DNA from: Aquabacter sp040049275
GTDB taxonomy: Bacteria > Pseudomonadota > Alphaproteobacteria > Rhizobiales > Xanthobacteraceae
Assembly (NCBI RefSeq): GCF_040049275.1
Contig: NZ_JBDZDT010000004.1
Location: 558,001-622,000 of the forward strand
Direction of reading: 5' to 3'
Length of the DNA: 64,000 nucleotides
This document shows, piece after piece, positions 40,608 through 49,067 of the stretch. Numbering within the stretch: the stretch's first letter is position 1; each line of letters starts with the position of its first letter. The position numbers and the translations under genes were made by a program. The notes below the pieces were generated by a model, which was given only the letters and a program-made list of their open reading frames with translations, was not told the DNA's origin and ran no database searches.

Positions 40608-41843
40608 ATGAGCCCGGCGCGGATGCGCAGCGAAGGCACAGCCACAGGAACCGCCCCGCAGATGAGGTTTCTCCAAGACAGAAGCATCGCCATCATCGGC
40701 TATGCGGAGGCCGCGAACGTGCGCGGCAGCGGCCGCAGCGCGCTCGATCTCGCCGGCGAGGTGCTCGCGGGCGCGCTCAAGGCCACTGGGCTGGCGCGCG
40801 GCGACATAGACGGGCTCGCCTGCACCCAGGCCATGTCCGAGGCGGGCAATCCCTTCTGGAGCAATCTCCTCGCCGAGACGCTGGGCCTCTCGCCCACCTG
40901 GTGCCAGACCACCGACCTCGGCGGCTCCTCCAATGTGGGTAACATTGCCCGCGCCGCGGCCGCGATCCATTCGGGCATGTGCGAGATCGCGGTGTGCATC
41001 GGCGCCGATGCTGTCTCTACCCAGGATCTCTCCCGGCAGGTGGGCCACCGCACCGAATTCTGCGACCCGTTCGGCTATGCCGGCCCGCTCGTGGCCTTCG
41101 GCCTGCTGAGTTCGGTCTATCGGAGTCAATACGGCATGCCCGACGCCGCGCTCGCCAAGCTGGCGGTGGCCCAGCGGCGCGGCGCGCTGGAAAATCCCAA
41201 TGCCAGCGCGGTGCTGCGCAAGCCGCTCACCGAGGCGGACTATCTCAATTCGCGCGTGGTCTGCGACCCTCTGCGGCTGCTGGATTGCGTGATGCGGTGC
41301 GACGGAGCGAGCGCCTTCATCGTCACCTCCACCGAGACAGCCCGGCGCCTCGGCGTGACGAAGATGGTCCACCCCATCGCCTATCGGGAGCGGGTCAATT
41401 TCGACCCGCAGGAGACCATCCCGGACATCACCATCTCGGGCTTCAGCGATGTGGGGCCGAAGGCGCTTTCCGATGCGGGCCTTAGCCCCTCCGACATCCA
41501 CATGCTGCACCTCTATGACGACTTCCTCATCGCCGTGCTGCTGCAACTGGAGCAGATCGGCTTCTGCGGCGCCGGACAGGCCGAGGCGTTCGTGAAGGAG
41601 CGCAGCCTCGCTTATGACGGCGACCTTCCCATCAATACGGGCGGCGGGCAGGTCTCGGCCGGCCAGCCCGGGCTTGCGGGCGGCGGCGTGAACATGTCCG
41701 AAGCCATGCGCCAGCTCTTCGGCGAGGCGGGCTCGCGGCAGGTGAAGCGGCACGGCAACGCTCTCGTCACCGGCATCGGCGTGCTGCCCTATGGCCGCAA
41801 CTGGTCCTCCAGCAATGCCATGGTGCTGGAGCGCGGCGCATGA
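40608..41843 (+). CDS. Thiolase-superfamily protein lacking the nucleophilic Cys, paralog 2
   Basis: This is a 411-residue paralog of the protein at 36800, similar along its whole length. The nucleophile region reads TDLGGSSNVG (102-111) and the C-terminus NTGGGQVSAGQPGLAGG, so it too lacks the classical Cys and the GHP His. No DUF35 gene follows, so it may share the partner encoded at 36411. The ATG at 40608 has a weak ribosome site; an ATG at 40662 (MRFLQDRSIAIIG) matches the paralog start better. Its stop overlaps the acyl-CoA synthetase start by four bases. Confidence 0.82.
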   Translation: MSPARMRSEGTATGTAPQMRFLQDRSIAIIGYAEAANVRGSGRSALDLAGEVLAGALKATGLARGDIDGLACTQAMSEAGNPFWSNLLAETLGLSPTWCQTTDLGGSSNVGNIARAAAAIHSGMCEIAVCIGADAVSTQDLSRQVGHRTEFCDPFGYAGPLVAFGLLSSVYRSQYGMPDAALAKLAVAQRRGALENPNASAVLRKPLTEADYLNSRVVCDPLRLLDCVMRCDGASAFIVTSTETARRLGVTKMVHPIAYRERVNFDPQETIPDITISGFSDVGPKALSDAGLSPSDIHMLHLYDDFLIAVLLQLEQIGFCGAGQAEAFVKERSLAYDGDLPINTGGGQVSAGQPGLAGGGVNMSEAMRQLFGEAGSRQVKRHGNALVTGIGVLPYGRNWSSSNAMVLERGA

Positions 41844-43390
41844 CCTTGTCCCCGCTCGTCCCGGAAACCGAAATGCTTCCCCTGGCCGCCTCGGGCCTCA
41901 CTGTGGGCGCGCTGTTCCAGCAGCAGGCCCGGCTCGCGCCGGACCAGACCGCCATGGAGGAGCGCGGCCAGCGCATCTCCTATGGGGAGCTGAACGCCCG
42001 GGTGAACCGCCTCACGCATGTGCTGGCGAAGCGCGGCCTCGGGCGCTCCGGCGTCGTCGCCGTGGTGGCGGAGAACCGCAGCGAATATGTCGAGGTGCAG
42101 CTGGCCGCCGCGAAGCTCGGCCTGCTGGTCGCCTGCCCCAGCTGGCGCCAGTCGGTGGATGAGCTGAGCCATTGCCTAGGCCTAGCGGAACCCGCGCTGG
42201 TGTTCGCCTCGGAACGTTTCGCCGAGAAGGCGGCGCAAGCGTCCGGCACAGCCCCCATCGTCTTTGGCGAGCCCTATGAGGCGCTGCTGCGCGCCGGCGA
42301 GGAGCGCGATCCGCCCGATGTCGCGCAGCCGGAGGACCCGCTGCTCATCCTGTTCACCAGCGGCACCACGGGCTTTCCCAAGGGCGCCGCCATCAGCCAT
42401 CGCGCCATGGTGGCGCGCACCTGGATGGCGATGCTGGACGAGACCCTGTTCCCCCGCCGCAGCTTCGTGTGCTGGGCGCCGCTGTTCCACATGGCCGGCT
42501 CCGACAATGCGCTGGGCATGCTGATGCTCGGCGGCAAGCTGGTGATGATGGAGGGCTTCGATGCGGAGGCCCTGGTGGAGATCATCGGCAAGGAGGAGAT
42601 CGGCCTCCTCTCCCTCGGCCCCGGCACGGTGGAGCCGCTGATCGCCGCCTTGAAGGCGCGCCCTTTGAACGTGCGGGGCATCTCCCTCGTGGGTGCCATG
42701 GCGGACCTCGTCCCGCCCTCCAGCATCGGCGAGGTCACGGGGCTCCTGAACGCGCCGTTCCGCAACACGTTTGGCTCCACCGAGACCGGCCCGGCGCCGG
42801 CGAGCCGCGGGCGCATTCCCGTGGGCGTCGCCCCTGAGCGCTTCTCGAAGGTGCAGAGCTCGCTGTGCCTCCTGCGCCTCGTGGACCCCGACGGGAACGA
42901 TGTTCCGGACGGCGAGCCCGGCGAGATGCTGGTGCGCACGCCGGCTTTGTTCTCCGGCTATTGGCGCGCGCCCAAGCAGAATGCCGAGGATTTCCGGGGC
43001 GGCTGGTTCCACATGGGCGACGTGATGGTGCGCAATCCCGACCGCACGCTCGATTTCGTGGACCGCCGCAAATACCTCATCAAGTCCGGTGGCGAGAACA
43101 TCTATCCCGCCGAGATCGAGCGCCTGCTCATGGCGAGCGCCGACATCGCCGAGGCCGTGGTGGTACGCCAGAGCGATGCCCGCTGGGGCGAGGTGCCGGT
43201 GGCCTTCGTGGTGGCCCGCACGGCGGGCCTCACGGAGGAGCGGGTGATCGCCATGATCAAAGGCCGCATCGCCCCCTACAAGGTGCCCAAGCGCGTGCAC
43301 TTCCTCGATGAGGCCGATCTGCCCCGCAGCGTCACCGGCAAGGTGCGCCGGCAGGATCTGGAGGCGCGCCTTACCGCGCCTTCCAAGTGA
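41840..43390 (+). CDS. AMP-forming acyl-CoA synthetase (ANL superfamily)
   Basis: This is a 516-residue ligase that activates a carboxylic acid with ATP and joins it to CoA. The phosphate-binding loop LFTSGTTGFPKG is at 171-182, FGSTETG follows near 310, and the C-terminal domain has WFHMGDVMVRNPD, KSGGENIYPAEIE and the catalytic lysine in RSVTGKVRR. The substrate is not readable. It is coupled to the thiolase-like gene before it and overlaps the reading frame of the Bug receptor spacer after it. Confidence 0.92.
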   Translation: MTLSPLVPETEMLPLAASGLTVGALFQQQARLAPDQTAMEERGQRISYGELNARVNRLTHVLAKRGLGRSGVVAVVAENRSEYVEVQLAAAKLGLLVACPSWRQSVDELSHCLGLAEPALVFASERFAEKAAQASGTAPIVFGEPYEALLRAGEERDPPDVAQPEDPLLILFTSGTTGFPKGAAISHRAMVARTWMAMLDETLFPRRSFVCWAPLFHMAGSDNALGMLMLGGKLVMMEGFDAEALVEIIGKEEIGLLSLGPGTVEPLIAALKARPLNVRGISLVGAMADLVPPSSIGEVTGLLNAPFRNTFGSTETGPAPASRGRIPVGVAPERFSKVQSSLCLLRLVDPDGNDVPDGEPGEMLVRTPALFSGYWRAPKQNAEDFRGGWFHMGDVMVRNPDRTLDFVDRRKYLIKSGGENIYPAEIERLLMASADIAEAVVVRQSDARWGEVPVAFVVARTAGLTEERVIAMIKGRIAPYKVPKRVHFLDEADLPRSVTGKVRRQDLEARLTAPSK

Positions 43391-43425
43391 CCAACGACAG
43401 AACGATCAGGACCAGGGAGGATTCC

Positions 43426-44412
43426 ATGAAGACCAAAGCCCCCAAGGGCCGCTTCGCCTTGCTCGCCGCTTCCGCGTTCGCAGCGGCTCTCGCCTTCGCG
43501 GCGCCGGCCGCGGCGGAATATCCCGACCGCCCGGTGAAGGTCATCGTGCCGTTTGCCGCCGGCGGCGGCGTGGACCTGCTGGCCCGCGTGGTGGCCTCGG
43601 AACTGCAGAAGGTCAATGGCCAGCCCTTCGTGGTGGAGAACCGGGGCGGGGCCGGCGGCAATATCGGCATCGGCGCGGTGATCCGCTCGCCCGCCGACGG
43701 CTACACCCTGATGATCACGTCCGACGCCGTGGTCACCAATCCCGGCCTCTACAAGCCGACGCCGTTCGATCCCATCAAGGATCTCGCGCCCATCACCGAG
43801 CTCGGCACTACGCCGGACCTGATCACGCTGAAGCCGGATTCCCCCATCAAGAGCCTGCCGCAGCTCATCAAGGAATCGAAGGCGAGCCCGGAGAAGTACA
43901 CCTATGGCAGCGGCGCCCAGGGGGCCTCGCCGCACCTCATGATGGAGAAGCTCCAGAAGCTCGGCGGCTTCAAGCTGCTCATGGTGCCGTTCCCCGGCGC
44001 GGGCCCGGCGACACAGGCGGTGCTTGCCGGCACCACGGACATGAACACCGGCAGCTATTCCTCCACGCGCGGCCAGATCGCCAGCGGCCAGCTGCGGGTG
44101 CTGTTCCACGCCGGCCCGAAGCGGCTGCCCGAGCTGCCGGATGTGCCGACGCTTGAGGAACTGGGCTTCCCGGGCTTCGTGGCGGAAACCTTCATGGCCA
44201 TGTTCGCGCCGGCCGGCACGGACCCTGCCATCATCAAGAAGCTGTCCGGCCAGGTGCTTGCCATCCTCGCCCAGCCGGACGTGCGCGCGGGTATTGAGCG
44301 CACGGGGCTTGCGGTGCATGCGGAAGGGCCGGAGGCGCTGGCCGCGCGGGTGGCGAAGGACGCCGCCATGTGGCGCAGCGTGGTCGAAGAGATCGGCCTT
44401 ACGCTCAACTAA
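43426..44412 (+). CDS. Bug-family (TctC-type) solute receptor, copy 2
   Basis: This is a 328-residue receptor starting at ATG 43426-43428 with GGGAGG before it. The signal peptide ends at APAAA|E (about residue 30). Motifs VKVIVPFAAGGGVDLLARVV, VVENRGGAGGNIG and LPDVPTLEELGFPGF define the family. It is only moderately similar to the copy at 37989, so the two may bind different ligands. No TctA/TctB genes are nearby. Confidence 0.9.
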   Translation: MKTKAPKGRFALLAASAFAAALAFAAPAAAEYPDRPVKVIVPFAAGGGVDLLARVVASELQKVNGQPFVVENRGGAGGNIGIGAVIRSPADGYTLMITSDAVVTNPGLYKPTPFDPIKDLAPITELGTTPDLITLKPDSPIKSLPQLIKESKASPEKYTYGSGAQGASPHLMMEKLQKLGGFKLLMVPFPGAGPATQAVLAGTTDMNTGSYSSTRGQIASGQLRVLFHAGPKRLPELPDVPTLEELGFPGFVAETFMAMFAPAGTDPAIIKKLSGQVLAILAQPDVRAGIERTGLAVHAEGPEALAARVAKDAAMWRSVVEEIGLTLN

Positions 44413-44422
44413 AGCGCAATGA

Positions 44423-44452
44423 CCGTATTGTGAAAAGCCATTTAATATGGCT
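44423..44452. promoter_or_regulatory. Repeated 12-mer and palindrome upstream of the ThDP enzyme gene
   Basis: CCGTATTGTGAA (44423-44434) is an exact copy of the 12-mer at 40576. It is followed by the inverted repeat AGCCAT-TTAAT-ATGGCT (44436-44452). The spacer is 111 bases long, so it may carry an internal promoter for the second half of the plus-strand unit. Confidence 0.45.
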
Positions 44453-44523
44453 GAATGCCGTTCCGATAACGGGTGCGGCCGAAGGCCCCCCGATCCAATT
44501 GAAAAAGCAGGAAGGCCCAAGCG

Positions 44524-46320
44524 ATGCCTCGGATGAAGGGTGCGGAGATCATCACCGAGTATTTGATCGACAATGAGATCCCGTATGTCTTCGGCATTTG
44601 CGGGCACGGCAATGTGGGCATGCTGGACGTGCTCTACGAAGCACGGGATCGTATCACTTTGGTGTCGCCGCGCCATGAACAGGTGGCGGCCCATATGGCG
44701 GATGCCTATTTCCGGGTGAAACACCAGCCGGTGGCGACGCTCACTTCCTGCGGCCCCGGCTCGGCCAACATCGTCATGCCGCTCGCCTGCGCGCTGACGG
44801 ACAGTTCAGCCGTCCTCGCCATCACCGCTAACGTCCCCACCTCCCAGTTCAACCGCTCGCCGTTCCAGGAGATCAACCGCCATTATCAGGCGGACTTCGT
44901 CAATGTGCTGCGTCCGGTGGTGAAGCGCTCCTTCCAGCCCACCCGTGTGGACATGCTGCCTCTGGCGCTGCGTCAGGCCACCACCACCATGCTCTCGGGC
45001 CGCCCGGGGCCGGTGAACATCGACATCCCCTTCAACGTCTTCCAGGAAGAGGACGACGTGGAGATGCCGCCGCCCGCGCCGCGCCATCTCTCCCAGCGCT
45101 CGGGCGCCGGCGAAGACGAGATCGCCCGCGTCATGGAATTGATCAAGAATTCCAAGTGCCCGGCCTTCTTCATCGGCCACGGCGTCACCCTCTCGGAGGC
45201 CGGCGCCGAGATCACGGAAGCCGCCCACGCGCTCGGCATCCCGGTCATCTCTTCGCCCAACGGCTTCGGCTGCATTGACATGGTCGATCCGATGTCGCTG
45301 GGCTTCATCGGCCGCAATGGCGCCTATGCCGCCAATCAGGCGGGCCGGCATGCTGACCTCGTCATCTCGGTGGGCGCACGCTTCGACGACCGCTCCGCCT
45401 CCTCCTGGATCCCCGGCTACAGTTGGAACTTCCCGCACACCAAGCTGGTGCATGTGGACGTGGACCCCGACGAATTGGGCCGCAACTATCCGCCTGATAT
45501 CGGCATCATCGCCGATGCGCGCACCTTCCTACGCCAGATCCTTGCCGCCGCGCAGGACCTTCAGGGCCAGCGCGAGGCCCGTGCGGAATGGCTCGCCGAG
45601 ATCGCCGGATGGGCGCAGCAGTGGGAGGAGTTCATCCGCCCCAATTTCTCGATCCACGCCTCCCCCATCCGTCCTGAGCGGATTGTTGCGGACTGCGAGG
45701 CGGTGCTGCCGCCCAACGCCATTATCGCCTGCGACGTGGGCGTCAACCACAATTGGTTCATGCAGTTCTGGAAGGCGCGCCAGCCCCAGACCATCCTCAA
45801 TTCCTGGGGCTTCTCAGGCATGGGATTCGGGGCGGCCGGCGCGCTTGGCGCCAAGCTCGCGGCGCCCGACCGGCCGGTGATCGCCATCGCGGGCGACGGC
45901 TGCTTCTCCATGGTGCCCCACGTGCTGTGCACGGCGGTGGAGTACAATATCCCCGTGGTATGGGTGATCTGGAACAACTTCGCCTGGGCCTCCATCCGCG
46001 ACATCCAGATGGGCATGTTCGGCGGCCGCGAGCACGGCACCGCCTTCTATCACGGCGACAACAAGAAGCCGTACAACCCCGACTTCGCCGCCTGGGCGCG
46101 CGCCTGCGGCGTCGAGGGGCTCACGGTGACGAAGTCCGAGGATTTCAAGGACGCCCTCGCCTACGCCGTGTCCCTCAACAAGCCGATCCTGCTGGACGTC
46201 CATGTGGACGCCGAGGTGCGGCCGCCGCCAACCGGCACGTGGCACCTGCCGCCGACCCCGTTCCGCGAGCCAGCTTTCGGCGCCCCGTGGACGCCCGAGG
46301 TGATGGTGCCCGCGAAGTAA
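44524..46320 (+). CDS. Thiamine-diphosphate-dependent enzyme (acetolactate synthase/IolD-like)
   Basis: This is a 598-residue ThDP enzyme with the three domains of the acetohydroxyacid synthase family: N-terminal PYR domain with the activating Glu52 in SPRHEQVAAH, a central domain, and a C-terminal PP domain with the GDG motif near residue 457 and WNN near 484. The GICGHGN stretch (24-30) recalls the FGHGN of IolD, which opens a cyclic diketone. No small regulatory subunit is encoded, which argues against valine synthesis. Carboligation, decarboxylation or C-C hydrolysis are all possible. Confidence 0.85.
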   Translation: MPRMKGAEIITEYLIDNEIPYVFGICGHGNVGMLDVLYEARDRITLVSPRHEQVAAHMADAYFRVKHQPVATLTSCGPGSANIVMPLACALTDSSAVLAITANVPTSQFNRSPFQEINRHYQADFVNVLRPVVKRSFQPTRVDMLPLALRQATTTMLSGRPGPVNIDIPFNVFQEEDDVEMPPPAPRHLSQRSGAGEDEIARVMELIKNSKCPAFFIGHGVTLSEAGAEITEAAHALGIPVISSPNGFGCIDMVDPMSLGFIGRNGAYAANQAGRHADLVISVGARFDDRSASSWIPGYSWNFPHTKLVHVDVDPDELGRNYPPDIGIIADARTFLRQILAAAQDLQGQREARAEWLAEIAGWAQQWEEFIRPNFSIHASPIRPERIVADCEAVLPPNAIIACDVGVNHNWFMQFWKARQPQTILNSWGFSGMGFGAAGALGAKLAAPDRPVIAIAGDGCFSMVPHVLCTAVEYNIPVVWVIWNNFAWASIRDIQMGMFGGREHGTAFYHGDNKKPYNPDFAAWARACGVEGLTVTKSEDFKDALAYAVSLNKPILLDVHVDAEVRPPPTGTWHLPPTPFREPAFGAPWTPEVMVPAK

Positions 46321-46401
46321 CAAGCGGCGTGACAGCAGCCGCTCGTGCACGGCGCGCGCGGCAAAGGCTCGAACGCGCGATATTTTTCCTGGGAGGATGA
46401 G

Positions 46402-46773
46402 ATGATCGAGGGCAAGGGCGGCTGGTCCATCCGCAACATCGCCGAGGTGCCGTGGCTGGAGTTCCCGAACCATTTCGGCGGGGCCCTGTCGAAGCCCCTG
46501 GTGCAGCCGGGGACGGCCCCCACCAAGCTGCTGGACTACCGCATCTCCATGTACCAGCCCATGGCCCACGTGGCGGTGCACAGCCACAAGGTCCAGGAGC
46601 AGATCTACCACGTCATCGACGGCGAGGGGCTCATGGAGATCGACGGTAAATCCTACGTGGTGCGCAAGCACGACGTGATCTACCTGCCGCCCGGCGTCTC
46701 CCACAACATCGCCAATTCGGGCCTGACGGACCTCGTCTTCCTCGTCGTCACAACGCCAACACAGGACGACTGA
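46402..46773 (+). CDS. Cupin domain protein
   Basis: This is a 123-residue single cupin starting at ATG 46402-46404 with GGGAGGATGAG before it. The metal motif 1 is HVAVHSHKVQEQIYHVIDGEG and motif 2 is LPPGVSHNIAN, with the His/Glu ligands present. Small cupins include isomerases, dioxygenases and binding proteins. It lies between the ThDP enzyme and the ABC transporter genes and may act on an unstable intermediate of the pathway; this is inference. Confidence 0.85.
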   Translation: MIEGKGGWSIRNIAEVPWLEFPNHFGGALSKPLVQPGTAPTKLLDYRISMYQPMAHVAVHSHKVQEQIYHVIDGEGLMEIDGKSYVVRKHDVIYLPPGVSHNIANSGLTDLVFLVVTTPTQDD

Positions 46774-46861
46774 CGGGCGCGGTGCGCGCCAAGACACCGT
46801 GCAAAGACAAGCTGATCAAAGAAGACGGCCGCAAGAGCCGTTCCAGTCTGGAGGAAGCAGC

Positions 46862-48133
46862 ATGACGAACCGCACGACGCATCATGAACCAGCAGCCGGC
46901 GGGGTCAGCCGGCGCAGCACCCTCAAGCTCGGCGCCGGCCTCGGCGCGGCCGCCGCGCTTGGCTTTCCCGCCATCGCCAAGGCGCAGAGCGATGTCATCC
47001 GCATCGGCCATCTCACCCCCATGACCGGCTTTCTCGGCGCGCTCGGCGACTATGCGGTGCTGGGCATCCGGATGGCGGAGGAGGAGATCAATGCGGCCGG
47101 CGGCGTGATGGGCCGGCGGATCCAGGTCATCTCCGAGGATTCCATCAATCCCGACACCGCCGCCACCAAGGCCCAGCGCATGCTGGACCGGGACGGCGCC
47201 ACCATGCTGATGGGCGAGATCTCCTCGGCCTCCGCGCTCGCCATCTCGCAGGTGGCCGCCCGCAACAAGCGGCTGTTCCTGTCCATCGGCGCGCGCTCGG
47301 ACACACTGCGCGGCAAGAGCTGCAACAGATACATGTTCTGCGTGGACATCCCCAACACGGTGATGGTCAACGCGGTGGGCAGCGCGCTGCTGCGCGACAA
47401 CATGGTGAAGGGCAAGAAGTTCGTGACCCTCACCGCCGATTACGTGTTCGGCCACGACCTTCTGCGCGCGGCGAAGGCGTTCTTCTCCGCCCATGGGGGC
47501 AACCTGGTGGGCGATGAACTGGTGGCGACCGACGTCACCGATTTCAGCCCCTATCTGCTGAAGATCCGGCAGGCGCGGCCGGACGTGGTCTGCTCGAATC
47601 TCGCGGGCAACCAGGTGACGAACCTCATCAAGCAATATGCCGAGTTCGGCCTGCCTTACCCCATCGTCGGGTTCAATCTGAACACGGCGGATGCCTGGGC
47701 GGCGGGCGAGGGCAACCTGTCCGGCACCTGGCCGACGGTCTGGTATCACACGCTCGATACCCCTGCCTCCAAGGCCTTCGTGGAGAAGTTCACCAAGAAG
47801 AACGGCAAGCCGCCCGAGAACCATGCCTGGATCGAGTACATCACGCTCAAGCTCATGGCGCAGGCCATGAACGAGACCAAGTCCACCGACACGGACGTGC
47901 TCATCGCCCATTTGGAGAAGGGCGCGGAGTTCGACATCCTGAAAGCCCGCAAGGCCTATTTCCGCTCCTGGGATCACCAGCTGATCCAGGAGGCCTATCC
48001 CTTCTCGGTGAAGCCGAAGAAGGACATCAAGGACAAGTGGGACATGCTCCAGCTCGGCGCCGCCGTGCCGAACCCCAACGAGCCGCTGGAGAGCATCTAC
48101 CCCACCCGCGAGCAGAACCCGTGCAGCCTCTGA
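46862..48133 (+). CDS. ABC transporter substrate-binding protein (Liv family), Tat-exported
   Basis: This is a 423-residue periplasmic receptor of the leucine-binding type I fold. The N-terminus carries a twin-arginine signal (SRRSTLKLG, residues 16-24) and a cleavage site near AKAQ (about 42), so it would be exported folded by Tat. The mature part begins VIRIGHLTPMTGF, with GGVMGRRIQVISED typical of the family. Relatives bind branched-chain amino acids, amides or aromatic acids. It is the first gene of the ABC importer unit. Confidence 0.9.
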   Translation: MTNRTTHHEPAAGGVSRRSTLKLGAGLGAAAALGFPAIAKAQSDVIRIGHLTPMTGFLGALGDYAVLGIRMAEEEINAAGGVMGRRIQVISEDSINPDTAATKAQRMLDRDGATMLMGEISSASALAISQVAARNKRLFLSIGARSDTLRGKSCNRYMFCVDIPNTVMVNAVGSALLRDNMVKGKKFVTLTADYVFGHDLLRAAKAFFSAHGGNLVGDELVATDVTDFSPYLLKIRQARPDVVCSNLAGNQVTNLIKQYAEFGLPYPIVGFNLNTADAWAAGEGNLSGTWPTVWYHTLDTPASKAFVEKFTKKNGKPPENHAWIEYITLKLMAQAMNETKSTDTDVLIAHLEKGAEFDILKARKAYFRSWDHQLIQEAYPFSVKPKKDIKDKWDMLQLGAAVPNPNEPLESIYPTREQNPCSL

Positions 48134-48143
48134 GACCCTGAGA

Positions 48144-48164
48144 GGCGGGCGCGCCGCGCCCGCC
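48144..48164 (+). promoter_or_regulatory. Intercistronic hairpin after the receptor gene
   Basis: An 8-bp GC stem (GGCGGGCG / CGCCCGCC) with a 5-base loop lies between the receptor gene and livH. Such hairpins often protect the receptor mRNA so that more receptor than permease is made; no T-run is present. Confidence 0.5.
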
Positions 48165-48191
48165 ATCCAACCCCCTGACCCGGGACCGGGA

Positions 48192-49067
48192 ATGGAATTC
48201 GTGTTCTTGTTCGAGCAGGTCGTGAACGGCCTCGTGCTCGGCGGCTACTATCTGCTTATCGCGCTCGGCCTGTCGCTGATCTTCAGCGTGGGCGGCGTGG
48301 TGAACCTTGCGCATGGCGCCTTCTATGCGCTCGGCGCCTATGCGGCGGTGGAGATCCGCGACCGCCTGGGCTTCGGGCCGGCCGTGGTGCTCTCGCCGGT
48401 GGCGGTGGGGCTGCTGGGCATCGCCTTCGAGCGCTTCCTGCTGCGCCGGTTCTACCGGGCCGATCCCATCCTCAGCCTTCTCGTCACCTTCGGCCTCGCC
48501 ATGGTGACGGAGCAGGTGATCCGCATGGTCTGGGGCGCCGCGCCCATCGCGGTGACCATGCCGCCGGAGCTGAAGGGCCCGGTGATGGTGGGCGACCTCC
48601 TGTTCTCCCGCTATCGCCTGCTGCTGCTGGCCATCGTCGCACTGATGCTGGCCTGCATCTGGGTGCTGCTCAACAAAACCTCTTTCGGCAGCGTGGTGCG
48701 CGCCGGCGTGCAGAAGCCGGACATGGTGGCGGCGCTGGGCATCCGCCTCCAGCCCTACATGACCTCCATCGTCGTGCTGGGCGTCGCCATGGCGGCGCTG
48801 GGCGGCGCGCTGTTCGCGCCCATCACCACCGTCCATCCCGCCATGGGCGCGGAGATCATGACCGTGGCCTTCGTGGTGGTGGTGATCGGCGGGCTCGGCA
48901 GCTTCTGGGGCGTGGTCGCAGCAGCCATGCTGGTGGGGGTGGTGCGCGGCCTCACCATCCACTTCCTGCCCGCCGCGGGCGAAGCCTCCATGTACATCCT
49001 CATGTTCCTGGTGCTGCTGCTGCGCCCGCGCGGACTGTTGGGCGAACGCATCGAGAAGTTCGAATAA
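48192..49067 (+). CDS. livH: Liv-family ABC permease (LivH)
   Basis: This is a 291-residue inner-membrane permease with about eight hydrophobic segments. The start MEFVFLFEQVVNGLVLGGYYLLIALGL and the VVNLAHGAFYALGAY stretch are typical of LivH, as is the C-terminal VVVIGGLGSFWGVVAAA. Its stop overlaps the start of the fused livM-livG-livF gene by one base. Confidence 0.9.
   Translation: MEFVFLFEQVVNGLVLGGYYLLIALGLSLIFSVGGVVNLAHGAFYALGAYAAVEIRDRLGFGPAVVLSPVAVGLLGIAFERFLLRRFYRADPILSLLVTFGLAMVTEQVIRMVWGAAPIAVTMPPELKGPVMVGDLLFSRYRLLLLAIVALMLACIWVLLNKTSFGSVVRAGVQKPDMVAALGIRLQPYMTSIVVLGVAMAALGGALFAPITTVHPAMGAEIMTVAFVVVVIGGLGSFWGVVAAAMLVGVVRGLTIHFLPAAGEASMYILMFLVLLLRPRGLLGERIEKFE

Noticed and set aside
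44524..46320. Acetolactate synthase of valine synthesis (ilvB)
   Set aside because: There is no ilvN small subunit or other ilv gene, and the gene sits in a catabolic unit; only the ThDP family call is kept.
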